DNA of 64,000 bases, from the NCBI RefSeq assembly GCF_002127325.2, contig NC_035436.2:123891954-123955953 (forward strand), given 5' to 3'. Source of the stretch: Helianthus annuus (taxonomy: Eukaryota; Streptophyta; Magnoliopsida; Asterales; Asteraceae). Below, piece by piece: positions 21,901-34,758 of the stretch. Below the pieces are notes generated by a model. It saw nothing but the letters and a program-made list of their open reading frames with translations. It was not told the origin of the DNA and did not search any database. The number at the start of each line of letters is the position of its first letter. The stretch's first letter is position 1. A program made the translations under genes and the position numbers.

Positions 21901-24744
21901 TGTATTGATGTCTTTGAGCCATACGAAAGGAGGTTATGATGTGATGAGAGATTATCAAATGAATATGGTTACGGCTTTAGTGTTGAACAAAAAGTACAAT
22001 TTCTCACACATTGTATTCCATTACATGGCTGAGAATATCAAGATAGATAGCAGAAGTTGGATGTATCCGAGGTTCATTCAGATGATGATTGATCACGCTT
22101 ATCCTGAGATTGATAGAAACATAAAAGATGACTTGTTGATACAATCACACATGAGCAATGATACGCTTAAACAGATTGTGAGATACCATCTGAATCACCC
22201 AGAACCGAAAGTTAGTGTTGAATTCTTTGGGTCTATAAAAGATGCTAACTACGCTGATCCAGATCCAGTTGATCATCAGAACTGGAGAAATGAAGCTGAA
22301 ATGAAAGAGGCAGGGTATGCTGAAGAGTTGAAAGTTCTTGAAGATTTCAAAAACACAAAGAATGAGTGGTATCTGAAAGAAACTGGGAGAAGACGTAGAA
22401 AGGCCACTCCTATTGTTAAAAAGGCTGAGGGATCTTCTTCACAACCAAAGAAGAAGCAAAAGAAAGCTGCAAAAACGTCTTTGATTGATGAACCTGAAGA
22501 AGATGAACAGGTGGTTACTGTGGAAAAGGAAACAGTAGTAGCTGCAGAAGATGATCCATTTAATGTTGATGATTTGTTTGATACTGATGTCTTAGAGACA
22601 GGGCCAACAGTGGTTGCTGATGTTGATAAAGTTGTTAATGTTGAAGCACAGAAAGAGAAAGAAAAGTTTGTTGATGATATTGAAGGAGATGATGTGGATA
22701 AAGATACTACAAGCTCCTCGAGCTCTTTAGATGATGAAATTGATGAAACTGAACGTTTACGAAGAGTTCAGGAAGAAATAGAACAAGAGAAGTTATTGAG
22801 AAAGAGAAAGAGACAAGAAAAGGACGATGATGAAGCTTATGTGCCTTCTCCAGAACACGTCTCAGTGTCACAATCTCCTCAAGGCGGCAGAAAGAAAGCC
22901 GGAGCTCGAAAGAAAGTAGTTTCTCCAAAGATTCGCAAAGTCACACCAAAGATATCAAAACCAAAAATTGTGCTAAAGAAGAAACAAACCAAGGAAACCA
23001 AGAAACCACCTACACCACCACATGAACCAACACCACCACAATCACCAGTCCAATCACAATCCCGACAACCTACACCACCACAACAATCCTCACCACCTAA
23101 ACAACCAACACCTCCAAGACAACCATCACCACTACATCATTCACCTCCACAACACAAACCCTTTTCACCTCGCAAGAACTCTTTTAGACCCCTCCACTCA
23201 CCCAAATGCAACCAAGTTCTTCTAGCAAAGGTCTTTATACTCCACATGATAATCTTGAAGATATCGGAGACTTCGGTTTTACGAACAATGAACAAGTGTT
23301 GAAGTTGGAGAAAAGGATGGATGAAGTGTTAGTGGAAAACAAGAAATTAGCCGCTGAAAACAAGAAGGTGTCTGATAGGGAGAAAATTCTAGAAATGCGT
23401 GTGAAGAAGTTGGAGATTGATAATAAAGAGTTGGTGAAAAAGATTGATTCTGATCAGTCAGAGATTGACATCTTGAAGGTGAGAATTGCTGAGCTAGAAG
23501 AAGAAAAGGCTCGACGAGATGAGCAAAATGAATACTTCAAGTTGAAGAACAAAGAATTTGAAGCAGCTAAAGAGTTAAGAGATCACGAGTTCTATATGCT
23601 GAACAAAGTTGTTGAAGGCATGCTTGGAACATCGGTAGAGCAAAAGTTTGAAGAGCTGCAAGTTGAAGAGCTCAGAGCTGAACGTCAAGCCAAAATCGAT
23701 GAACAAATGAAAGACAAAGGCAAAGGAGTTGAAGGTAGTTCTGCAATGACTGAAAGATCAATTGTTCCTTCAATGGTTGTTGATAATCCCAAGCCTATCT
23801 CTGCTGTTTCTGGTCTATTTGAGGATTATACTCCTATGGATGAATTGATTGGAGATAGTGATGAAGATGATGAAGAGGAGGATGAAGAGGAAGATGTCAA
23901 AGATGAGAAAGTATACTCTGCGAGCAGTCATGGTTCAGGAAAAGATGATGATGACGATGATGCTCAGGGTGGTACAGGGTTGAAAGTATCTGAAGCTTCT
24001 GCTGAACAGAATGTTGATAATTTGATGAATGACTCTGTGAACGAAGAATCAGGGGGAGCTGATAGACAGGGGGAGTCAGGTGATGCAGAGAACGTTCAAC
24101 AAGCTGAGAAATTGATCTTGAGGTTAGATACTTATCGTGAAGAAGGATAGAATTTCCATACTTACACGTTGGAAGCAATTAAGGAAATGACTCGCGTGAT
24201 GGATCCTGACTTTAAATTCGATTTTGAAGAAGAAATGAATCCTGAGTTTGAAGAAGAGTTGAATGCCTTTGACATAAATCATCAGTCTGAGTATGAGTAT
24301 CAGTATGTTGAAGATGCTGATTTGTATGATAGAGTGGAAGTAGAAGACTGGACAGATGATGAAAGCGTTAATGAAGATTCCTCACAGTTGCCAACATTAA
24401 TGGAATTCTTTACTGAGGAGAATCGTGATGAGTTGCGAAGGAAAGTTGCTGAAATTCTGAAAGATAAAAACTTTGATGGCACTCAGAAAGACATGGCAAA
24501 GGAAGAAAGGAAGAAATTGTTAAAAGAAAGTCACGAGAGAAAGTTCAAACGTCCTCTGAAGTATTATCAACGTGATAGAATCGTATCTCTCGGTGACATT
24601 ATTAGCTGGGGTTTCTTACCGCAAGTTAATGCATATGCGATTAGGAGGGAATGCGGAGTCCAGTACTTTGAGAAATTACATGATATTATGTCACTTCCAT
24701 GGTGGGATGTGGACGAATTGTCAAAGGTTAGAACTTTGGGATAT
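21901..24744 (+). pseudogene. Additional ORF of element A, part 2
   Basis: Continues in frame from 14767 once C and one target duplicate are removed. From the start: the rest of the conserved domain (NKKYNFSHIVFHY, MYPRFIQMMIDHAYPEI, to about 22330), a lysine-rich NLS-like segment (about 22380-22470), an acidic stretch, a basic and then Pro/Gln/Ser-rich linker (about 22880-23200), a coiled coil (about 23280-23720), a very acidic segment (about 23850-24000) and a second conserved domain (about 24170-24744, with WGFLPQVNAYAIRREC). It is broken by a frame change near 23205 and TAG at 24148-24150. Two GGGGGAG tracts sit inside the coding sequence (24051-24075). No membrane segment. D cuts it at 24744. 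Confidence 0.7.
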
Positions 24745-25930
24745 TGTCACACCCCGACGACGTAAAACAACAAAACGTGGCGGAAACGTCGGGGAGTGTT
24801 GTAACAGAATCATTGTTTCACAACCATGGATTAAACAAATTTCGTTTTATTGAATTAAATGAGTTACAATGTCTTAACAATAAAGAAACATAACAAAAAT
24901 TAACTAGTCTTGCATCTTTTAATGTCACTAAGGCCTCGTCCAATCCTATGTGAGCATGCATCAATATCATCATCAAATATCATCAACTATTGTACCTGAA
25001 ACACATGTGAAAATACATCAGCATAAAAATGCAGGCGAGTACATAGGTTTTACGAAAAACAGGATTCATGACTTAGGTTTAAGAAAATGTTTAACCAAAA
25101 ACTTGTCATGAATCCAGTTTAAGTGTTTGCTTTTATAAAATGTTTGAAAATCGATGATAGATATGTATAGTTAAAAATGATGTAAGGTTAAATGAATAAC
25201 CAAGTGAAAATGAGTTTGTATAAAACAAACTGTTTTGTAAAACAATGTCTTGTGAAAAATATGTTATTTGTATAACAATGTATAAATCCAAATGAATGAT
25301 TTAAATAACGCTACGCCATGTAATATAATACAAGCACTTATATATAGGAAGTACCAGCGGCGTATCCACCATGCTTGTATCACATTACACACGTCTCGTT
25401 ACTCAAATCACTTACCCACATAAACCACCAATGTAAATTGCCCATGTCTAAACCGTTGTCAAATGTCAATCAAGTAATGTGTAAACAAAATGTCATGTAT
25501 GGCAAGTGAAATATGTAATCACCAAACCATAGGTAAGAATGCACAAACAATGTACTAAGTATGTGACGAATGGTCATACATAGCATGATACAAAGCATAA
25601 AATGTCTTGTAAAACGATGTACTAAATATGCACACAATGGGCATACATAGCATGTGATGTAAAATGTACTAAGTATGATCAACATACATAGCATGAAATG
25701 TCATGTAAAACGATGTACTAAGTATGCTAAGTAAACATACATAGTAAAAACACAATGAAATCATGTACTAATAGTGTACTAATGAACATAGCAAGTATAT
25801 GATATAAAAGCATGAAATCATGAAAGTACCAAGTAGGCACATGTGTTTCACCCCAAAATGTTTGAAAAACAGTAAAAGAGAGGTCTATGTACTCACTTCA
25901 GATTGCTTAGAAGTCCTAGGATAACCACCA
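24745..25930 (-). repeat. 3' LTR of element D, first segment (interrupted by E)
   Basis: Corresponds to 42929-44116 of the other LTR. It starts with a GC-rich fold (CCCCGACG..CGTCGGGG), and about 25545-25800 carries several copies of a TACTAAGTATG...CATACATAGCA unit. The remainder resumes at 38340. Confidence 0.93.
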
Positions 25931-28900
25931 TGTCACACCTCGGCCGCGTGTAACATGCAACCGCGGCGGAAACGCCGGGGAGTGTTGTGGACAGAATTAA
26001 TTGTTATACAACCATGGAAATTAAAGTTACATTTTATTTATTAAACAAGGGTGTTACATTGTCTTAAAAGGAAGTACCGAATCCAAAACACAGTTATTCT
26101 AGTTCTATCTTCAGTTTTTAGTCTCTAAGGCACAGGTCCGCCCTAGTGTCGTGTTCATCGTCCTATGGAACAGCTCCTGAAAACACATGTGAAAGTAGGT
26201 ACGTCAGCATAAAAATGCCTGTGAGATACATAGGTTTTTGTGAAAATGGGATTCATGACTTGAGCTTAAAGAAATGTTTAATAACAGTCAGTCATGATAC
26301 TTGTAATTTGTTTTGCTTTGTAAACCATTTGAAAAAAACGATAACATCAACGATATGTATAGATAAGTGCAAGGTTAAACGAATAACCAAGTAAAATGAG
26401 TTGAATAAGATAAGTTGTTTGTGAAAATAATGTCTTGTGAAGAATATGTTATTTATGTAAAATGTAATGTGTCTAAACTGAAATGACTTAGATAACGCCA
26501 CGATATGTAACATTATACAAACATTTATATATAGGAAGTACCAGCGGCGTATCCACCATGTTTGTATCATATTACATACGCCACGTTACTTAAATCATTT
26601 ACCCAAACCAATCCACCATGTAAATTGTTCATGTGTAAACCAAATGTCAAGTGTTATTGTAAACCATGTCAAATGTTTATGTTCAAATGTAAACCACCAA
26701 ATGTGTATGTCAATGTCGACGTGTTTATGTTCAATGTAAATCATGTAATGTGCATCCCAAAATGTATCATGTATGGTAAGCGAAATGTATCAACTTAAAC
26801 CATATGCACAAAACAAGTCGTTGAAGTAAAACGTGGTTTAAATCAACGTTATGTTCTGCGGAAAATGCATGCTCTATTGATATTAACATTTTTGTGGTAT
26901 TGTAAACTATGCATACATCCAAGCCTTGAGACTGCGGCGATAAACCCTTAAACAAATTAAAGGTTTATCTAAGTTATGTATATCGAATTCGGTCATTCCT
27001 TCCAGTCCTATCAAACCCAGGACTTCAGGAATGGGAGTTGTCAATTCCTATGGTACCACTACCTACTAACGAACGGCGTAGCTAATGTTAATGAATGTAT
27101 TGTCCCATGTTAAACAAACCAAATGTCATAACAAAATGAAGGCATGTGCCCATATGCTGAGTAAACATATGCAGCAGAAATGTGTATGTAAATCAATGTG
27201 TCCATATGCTGAGTAAACATATGCAACAGAAATGTTCATGTAAATCAATGTGTCCATATGCTGAGTAAACATATGCAGCAGAAATGTGCATGTAAATCAA
27301 TGTGTCCATATGCTGAGTAAACATATGCAACAGAAATGTTCATGTAAATCAATGTGTCCATATGCTGAGTAAACATATGCAACAGCAAATGTAATGTAAA
27401 TCAATGTACTAAGTATGCACACAATGGGCATACATAGCATAAAATGTAACGAAATCATGTACTATTATGTACTAATGAGCATAGCAGATATACGATGTGA
27501 AAACATGAAAGCATGAAAGTAACAGATAGGCACATGTGTTTCACCCCAAAACAGTTTGGAAAACAGTAAAAGATGGGGTTCTATGTACTCACCTGAGATT
27601 GCTTTGAGTTCCTTGTATAATAACCAGATAATGCTAAAGATCACGGAATACCAACGGCACCTAGTAGGTAGCTTATGTTAATATACCGGACCAAATCGGA
27701 AGGATCGGACAGTACGCGGGTTCGAAAACCAAACGAGTATGGAGACTCGTGTAATATGGTTTAACAAAGCCTACATACTAAAATGAAACTTAACCTAAGT
27801 GCTTACGGTCCATCACGACCCGTTGAGGTAGCTTATGCCACCCTAACGCGTCGTTCGTGTAGAACGCGTCTGGAACGCCTAACATCGTGACCACAAGGTA
27901 TAACCTCGGAAGGTTATAGCTATGGTCACCTAATGTGTTTGGTCAGGCCCTAATGACCGACCAAATGGGTCGGGTTCGAAAGTATAAGCGATGGTTTAGA
28001 TCGCTTACCTTACGACCCTATATAAGCACTAAACTAAAAGTGACGAGCTAAGCATGTTAGAGCATGCTTAACTAAGTTTGAAAACAGGTTTGACATCAAA
28101 ACAAACGGCTTTGATGCTCACGAGTAGTTTGGCTACAAAATATGCAAGAATGCACATTTTGGCCGAAACTACGACTCGTCACTGAGCCTAGATAACGTGG
28201 TGATCAGTAGGTATGGTTACTACGGACCATAACCATCGTGATCACGCTCACGTTATGAAGTTCCATGAACTTCACATCGACCAAAAGCTGGTCAATGCAG
28301 AAAGTCAACAAAACGTTGACTTTCGGACTCGAAAAGCGAATAAAAGAGCGAAAGAAGACTTACGGAGGGTCCCCGAGTGCTAATCAAGATCAAATAGCTC
28401 AGGTATGAAACAATGGTTTAAACTTAGAGCTTTAGATCTGATTCTTGTGGGTTTTTACACAAATGGGGGGGGGTATTTATAGGAAAAGTGGAACCGTTAG
28501 GATCGTTTTATCGAATATCGTGCCTTGATCTCGTGCGTACATGTGTCCAATGGTTAAATTCACTGAACCTGGCCCTTGGCCCTTCATTGGGTGAAAAGGC
28601 ATCGCCTCTTGATCGAACGAAAGGCCAGATTTTGCATTAAATGCAAAATCTTTCTGTCAGACATCCTCACGCGGCCCGCGTGAAAGGAGTGCAGATCTTA
28701 CGCGGGTCGCCTGGCCCCGTCTGATCTGCACCACTTGCAGAATTTACATATTTGGCCCCTGTTGCGTTTTTAAGCTATTTCCAGCCCTTTTAAGACCTGT
28801 AAAGCCATCTTTAAGGCCCCAAAATGGTGCCTAAACATTGTGGACATGAAACATGCCCAAAAATGTTCCGGATGTTGGCTCGTTTGGCCGTACGATCGCG

Positions 28901-29557
28901 ATGTTCGCTTAATTACGACGGAATGCGCATAAGCGCGAAAGACGATCCAAATGACGCGACGAATGGATTTTTCTTATGCCAAACACTAAGGCATAATATA
29001 AGGATGCTTACATAAATTTTTGGATGTCCGGATGTATTCAGATCGTAAGTTATGCGCGAAAATGCAAACTTATGCACTTTTTGACACTTTTAGTCCCTGA
29101 ATGATCCAAAAGTTTGTTTTAGCATACCAAACCCCTCAAAGCCTATTTCTAAGCTATGTAAAGGATATTTATGGTATGTTTAACTTATGGACATGTTCCG
29201 GAATGCTCGTTACAGTTCAAATTGGCATACTTTCGCAGTTTGTCAAGTTTAGTCCCTGTAAGCGAATTAACTTGTTTTTGCTATACCAAAGCCTTCAAAA
29301 CTTTTTTCTAAGTTATGTAAAGGTTATTTAAGGTACGTTGAGTATATGTTGATGTTCCGGAGTATTTGTCGCATTAAACTGAGTACGTTTACGCACCAGT
29401 TTGCGTATAATTTTCCAGAAAGCGATGTAGAGTTTGAATTTGAACAAAAGTCAAAACATGAAAAATGTAAAACTCAACCAAACAAACATTGGGATCAAAT
29501 AACATTATTTTATTGATAATTGAACTGTTCATGATGATTACAGGCACAAATGTTACA
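25931..29557 (-). repeat. 3' LTR of element E
   Basis: 3627 bp. The minus-strand TATA box CTATAAATA is at about 28479-28488, followed by a run of C. Upstream of it (higher plus coordinates) are a palindrome AGATTTTGCATT/AATGCAAAATCT (28627-28651) and a GC-rich dyad (28671-28710). Several short ORFs inside recur identically in the other LTR only because the LTR is duplicated. Confidence 0.95.
27147..27405 (-). repeat. 52-bp minisatellite in the LTR of E, five copies
   Basis: A unit of about 52 bp containing TCCATATGCTGAGTAAACAT and a second CATATG, starting near 27148, 27201, 27253, 27305 and 27357. The other LTR has four copies (35978-36185), which accounts for the LTR length difference. Confidence 0.88.
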
Positions 29558-29593
29558 GTCTCCCCTACTTGTGGAAATTTCGTCCCGAAATTT
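29558..29593 (-). promoter_or_regulatory. Polypurine tract and adjoining hairpin of element E
   Basis: Minus strand AAGTAGGGGAGAC abuts the LTR (29558-29570). Just before it is a perfect hairpin with arms AAATTTCG and CGAAATTT (29575-29593) that partly overlaps the pol stop codon (29592-29594). Confidence 0.8.
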
Positions 29594-30125
29594 ATTTAGA
29601 GGAAACTGATGGAAAAAGATGCGGATATTTTGCCTTCATTTGATCTTCACGTTCCCAAGTAAACTCGGGTCCACGTTTAGATTCCCAGCGAACCTTGACC
29701 AAAGGAATGCGCTTGCATTTGAGCCACTTGACTTCACGTTCCATGATTTCTACCGGTTTCTCAACAAACTTCAGTGTTTTATCAACACGAATTTCGTCAA
29801 GCGGTATGTGGAGGTTTTCATCAGCTAAACACCTCTTGAGATTGGACACGTGAAAGGTTGGATGAACATTTCCAAGTTCAGGAGGTAACTCAAGTCTGTT
29901 GGCTACCTTACCGATTCTTTCGACGATTTTGAATGGTCCAACATATCTAGGTGCAAGTTTTCCTTTCTTTCCAAATCTGATCACACCTTTCCAAGGTGAG
30001 ACCTTAAGTAATACACGATCACCGACTTGAAAATCCAAGGGTTTGCGTTTTAGGTCCGCGTAATTCTTCTGACGGCTTCTAGCTGTCTGAAGGTTATCAC
30101 GTACTTTCTTTACCTTTTCTGTTGT
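29592..30125 (-). pseudogene. pol: C-terminal pol of element E: integrase C-terminus and chromodomain
   Basis: Same frame as the upstream pol, separated only by the TAG at 30126-30128. It contains the integrase GPY/F-type segment ([16 protein letters not shown]) and a C-terminal chromodomain-like stretch (about 29600-29730; [28 protein letters not shown]) typical of Tekay/Del chromoviruses. In the family, this domain helps direct integration to heterochromatin. Ends with TAA at 29592-29594. Confidence 0.88.
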
Positions 30126-33100
30126 CTATAGAATGATGGCAGGTCCAGTAAGCTGAGCCTCACCGATATCATTCCAGCAGACTGGTGAACGACATTTTCG
30201 ACCATAGAGAGCCTCGAAAGGAGCCATGTTGATGCTGGAGTGATAACTGTTGTTGTAGGAGAATTCAATCAACGGAAGATGTGAATCCCAACTACCACCA
30301 AAGTCGATCACACAAGCTCTAAGCATATCCTCCAGTGTCTGGATTGTTCTTTCAGATTGACCATCCGTTTGCGGATGATAAGCTGTGCTCAGATTAAGTT
30401 GAGACCCCATAGCAGATTGCATGGTTCTCCAAAAATGAGAAGTGAAACGAGCATCTCTGTCAGAAATGATGCTCAAAGGAACACCATGTCTAGCTACAAT
30501 TTCATCCACGTAGATTTGAGCAAGTTTGTCAGCCGAATAATCCTCACGGATTGGCAAGAAATGTGCTGATTTAGTAAGACGATCAACGATTACCCAGATG
30601 GTATCGTGACCTTTCTTTGTGCGCGGGAGTTTAGTAATGAGATCCATAGTAATGTTTTCCCATTTCCAAACTGGGATCTCTGGTTGCTCTAATAAACCAG
30701 AAGGACGCTGATGTTCAGCCTTAACCTTAAGACAAGTAAGGCATTTTGATACGTATAAGGCAATGTCTTTCTTCATACCAGGCCACCAATACTGAATACG
30801 AAGATCCTTATACATCTTATCTGAGCCAGGATGAATGGAATAACGAGACTTATGGGCTTCATCCATAAGCAAGGTACGAAGGTCATCTTGGCTTGGGACC
30901 CACAAACGGTCCATGAAGTAATACGATCCATTGTCCTTCAACTCTAGAGCAGGAGTTATGTGATAAGGAAATTCCTTATCCATCAAGCCTTGTGAAACAC
31001 AAGCTTGTTGAGCCTGGGATATACGGGCTTGGATATCGGATTGGGCTTGAATAACCGATTGGACACGAACACAATGAAGCTTAGTACGTTCCTTGCGACT
31101 CAATGCATCAGCTACGACATTCGCCTTACCAGGATGGTAGCGGATCTCGCAGTCGTAGTCATTTAGAAGTTCAACCCAACGTCTTTGCCTCATGTTGAGT
31201 TCTTTCTGGTTGAAGATGTGTTGAAGACTCTTGTGGTCAGTGAAAACCACACATTTTGTACCGTACAAGTAGTGTCTCCAAATCTTAAGGGCGAAGACAA
31301 CTGCACCCAACTCAAGATCATGAGTGGTGTAGTTTTTCTCATGTATCTTCAACTGCCTTGATGCGTATGCTATGACTTTGTTTCTTTGCATCAGGACGCA
31401 GCCAAGGCCTAATTTAGATGCGTCGCAATAAACGACGAAATCATCATTGCCCTCAGGCAATGTTAGGACAGGCGCGTCGCAAAGCTTTTGTTTCAAAGTC
31501 AGAAATGCTTCCTCTTGTTTGACTCCCCAATCAAATGGCTTGTTCTTCTGAGTTAGAGCAGTTAGAGGAACTGCAATCTTTGAGAAATTCTCAATGAAGC
31601 GGCGGTAATAACCCGCTAGACCAAGACAAGAACGAACTTCAGTAGGAGTAGTAGGTGTATCCCAATCCCTAATCGCACTGATCTTGGAGGGATCTACATG
31701 AATACCTTGTTCGTTGACAATATGTCCTAAGAATTGAACCTCTTTAAGCCAGAATTCACACTTGGAGAATTTGGCGAAAAGTTGTTCTTTCTTTAGGAGT
31801 TCCAAAGTAAGACGAAGATGTTGCTCATGTTCAGCTCGCGTCTTAGAATATATCAAAATGTCATCAATAAAAACGATGATGAACTTATCTAAATAAGGTT
31901 TGCAGACCCTATTCATTAAGTCCATGAAAACAGCAGGAGCATTAGTCAAACCGAATGGCATGACTGTGAACTCATAATGTCCATAACGAGTACGGAACGC
32001 TGTCTTTGGAATATCTTCTTCATGCACACGGAGCTGATGATATCCGGATCGAAGATCAATCTTCGAAAAATAAGAAGCGCCTTGCAATTGATCAAAGAGA
32101 TCATCAATGCGAGGTAGGGGATATCGATTCTTGATGGTAAGCCTGTTAAGCTCACGATAATCGATACACATCCTAAAAGATCCATCCTTCTTCTTTACAA
32201 AAAGTACGGGAGCACCCCAAGGTGAAAAGCTAGGATGGATAAAACCTTTGTCGGAGAGTTCCTGCAGCTGTTTAGACAACTCTTGCATCTCGGACGGTGC
32301 AAGACGATATGGAGCTCTGGCAACGGGATTTGCACCAGGTACGAGATCAATACGGAACTCGACTTGGCGTGCTGGAGGTAGACCAGGTAAGTCTTCAGGG
32401 AATACTTCGGAATAATCCCGAACGACAGGAATATCTGAAATAGACTTACCCTTGCCTTTATCTGCTGTAACATGTGCTAAGAAAGCCACATAGTGCTTTC
32501 GCAGATACTTCCGTGCTTTAAAACAGGACATGAGTTTGAGGCCACCGGCAGGCTTCTCACCCCGAACCTGCAGGATCTCGCCTGTTGACAGCGGTACATG
32601 AATAATCTTCTCAGAACAAATTATCTCTGCGTGATTCTTGGATAACCAATCCATTCCCACTATAACGTCGAAGCTTCCAAGTTGCATTGGCGTGAGGTCA
32701 ATAGGAAAAATATGGTCGTTAAGGTTTAACTGGCAGTTGCGTAGAACGGAATTAAGAACAATGGGTTCACCACTGGCAACCTCTACTGTCAAAGGTTTAC
32801 CTAGTTTCGTTCTAGACACGCGAAGCATTGTCTCAAAAGACAATGGCACAAAGCTCTTGTCGGCACCCGAATCAAAAAGAACAGATGCTGGCTGATTATT
32901 AATAAAGAACGTACCGTTCACCACCTCGTTGTCTGCTTGTGCTTCTTGTGAATTCATGTTGAAGACTCGACCTCGAGCCGGTGCCGGATTCTGGTTTGCA
33001 TTCTGGTTCTGGTTGACTAGTCTTGGACACCGATTTCTGTAGTGGGTCAGATCCCCACAATTATAACATGCACCTGGTGGGTAGTTTGGTCGTGCAGCCT

Positions 33101-33314
33101 GACCCTGTTGCTGAGCAACCTGTTGAGCAGGGTTCTGGACTGCGTGATTCTGAGCAAACCGACAAACATCGGCAAGATGACCCGACTTCCCACAGTTAGT
33201 ACAGAAACGGCACTGATATTGTGGCTGGTGGTGACTGTTGCATCGATTGCACAAAGGTGCACTTCCTGAATAGGGTTTCTTGGCTGGAGGCTGTGCGGCT
33301 TGGTTGGGAGCTGC
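30126..33314 (-). pseudogene. pol: Pol of element E: zinc knuckle, protease, RT, RNase H, integrase core
   Basis: Runs in one frame from the amber codon after gag (33315-33317) to the amber codon at 30126-30128. Order: tandem CCHC knuckles ([28 protein letters not shown]), protease [13 protein letters not shown] with [12 protein letters not shown] and FIDDIL, RNase [11 protein letters not shown], integrase zinc region ([16 protein letters not shown]), catalytic [19 protein letters not shown] and [15 protein letters not shown]. All catalytic residues I look for are present. In G the codon matching 30126-30128 is CAG (Gln), so this stop is a single C-to-T change. Confidence 0.93.
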
Positions 33315-34133
33315 CTAGTTAGCTTGGGCAGTCACAGCAAAATTTTGGGAAGCCTTACGCTTCCTTGACCCCTTTGAGGAACCAGAATCCTTTCCCTTCT
33401 TGTTCTGACCTTTCTTGTTATCTTCCTTGTCAGCCGACTGCTTCTTGCCCTTGTCACCCTTCCTGTGTAGTTTATTCTTTCGGATCTGCGACTCAGTCAA
33501 CGTCGCTGATAACTCGATTGCCTGACGGAGTGTGGTAGGGTTGCTACCAGTAAGGATGTCTTGTACTGAGTCAGGTAGGCCGTCGATGTACCTTTCGATG
33601 GCCTTATCGAGTGGGGTAACCATAGTCGGGCAAAGAAGACTCAACTCCTCAAACCTATCTGTATAAGCCCTGTGCTCGCCACTATCTTGCTTCAACACAT
33701 CAAATTCTTTCTCCAACGCTCGTTGCTCATGACGAGGACAAAACTCCCTCATCATAAGAGCTCTCAGTTCAGCCCATGTTTGAGCTAGAGCAACTTCTGC
33801 ACCTTGATCTCTCATAACCCCATTCCACCATGTAAGAGCCCTCTTCTGAAACACGCTTGAAGAAAACTCGACCTTGCGATTGTCAGGACACTGCACATGA
33901 CGGAAAGTGTTCTCAATGCTCTCGAACCACTGAAGAAGCCCAATTGCTCCCTCAGAACCACTAAACTTGAGTGGCTTAGCCGAGCTAAAATCCTTGTATT
34001 TGCATGTACCATTGTTGTTGTTGTTGGCCTGGTTCCATTGAGCAAAGAGATTCGGAAATTGAGCAGCCATCTGCTGCGCAATAATCTCCGCCAGCTCGGC
34101 AGTAGCTATCTGGTTGTCGCGTCGAGGAGGCAT
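33315..34133 (-). pseudogene. gag: Gag of element E (capsid part), ended by an amber codon
   Basis: Start MPPRRDNQ at 34133; an ORF extends further upstream, but its hydrophobic lead (MLCDALLPSLLL) is leader translation. Contains the retrotransposon Gag domain (KFSGSEGAIGLLQWFESIENTF, WWNGVMRDQG, FCPRHEQRALEKEF) and a lysine-rich tail. Ends at TAG 33315-33317. The frame continues without shift into the zinc knuckles, so gag-pol was one ORF. Confidence 0.9.
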
Positions 34134-34737
34134 TCTAGAAGAGAAAAACATGAAACGAAACGAGTGAGATGATTGGATGTAGAGAATGAGATGAAGCAAT
34201 ATTATCAAAAGCAAAGATGGCAGTAATGCATCGCAAAGCAAACAAGCGACATGAAATGTCTAGTCAAAGTGAATGGGTCAGAATTAGTGTATCGCGAAGA
34301 CATGCTTGCCTATAAGTGAACACTCACCCCAAGAGTTCCCAGGTAAGAGTGACTGGTCCGATTATGTGGATTTGTACGAACACTCTAGCCTTAGACAGAA
34401 AACCCAGGGTACAGGCATTCACTCTTCCAGTTCGCACGTGTTCACACTATTAACCCAAAACTTTGACGGGTTTTTTGAAATCCAAAGAGGTTCAAAACCA
34501 TATAACAGAGGGTTCAAAACCTTATAACAGAGGGTTCAAAACCTAGTAATTAATCATCCTAGAACAGATGATTAATTTTCAAAGCGGATTCGGAACCGAA
34601 GTTCCCGTTGTGGTTATCACCTAAGGATAGGTGATGTGCATGTTTTAAACTCTAAACACAAGATAACTTGTGTTAGGGTCCTAGAAAGTTATAGTCTAGG
34701 TCAAAGCATTACTAATAACCTAATTCCCTATAACCAT
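34134..34737 (-). other. 5' leader of element E
   Basis: Non-coding. About 34280-34737 is strongly similar to 42500-42907 of element D, including the block next to the primer-binding site (GTCTAGGTCAAAGC and neighbours). This makes it a candidate RNA-packaging region shared by the autonomous and the deleted element. Confidence 0.75.
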
Positions 34738-34752
34738 TGGCTCTGATACCAA
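34738..34752 (-). promoter_or_regulatory. Primer-binding site of element E (initiator tRNA-Met type)
   Basis: Minus strand TTGGTATCAGAGCCA, six bases from the LTR end. Confidence 0.93.
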
Positions 34753-34758
34753 CTCTTC

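Noticed and set aside
26146..26798. Short ORFs recurring almost unchanged at 34974-35627
   Set aside because: Both places are LTRs of element E; the recurrence is LTR duplication, not conserved coding. The same applies to 28824/37602, 29101/37878, 38713/44473 and 52598/63250.
27147..27405. CRISPR-like array
   Set aside because: Regular 52-bp units, but the whole unit is conserved with no unique spacers; it is a minisatellite in a plant LTR. The 43-bp array at 55281 is rejected for the same reason.
28470..28480. Runs of G near 28470, 37243, 39370 and 45144 as G-quadruplex signals
   Set aside because: Each is a single G run next to the TATA box of the LTR; there are not four runs, so a stable intramolecular quadruplex is not supported.
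33134..34241. Upstream extension of the gag of E with a hydrophobic lead (MLCDALLPSLLL..)
   Set aside because: Looks like a signal peptide but lies in the untranslated leader; the MPPRRDNQ start at 34133 fits the family.
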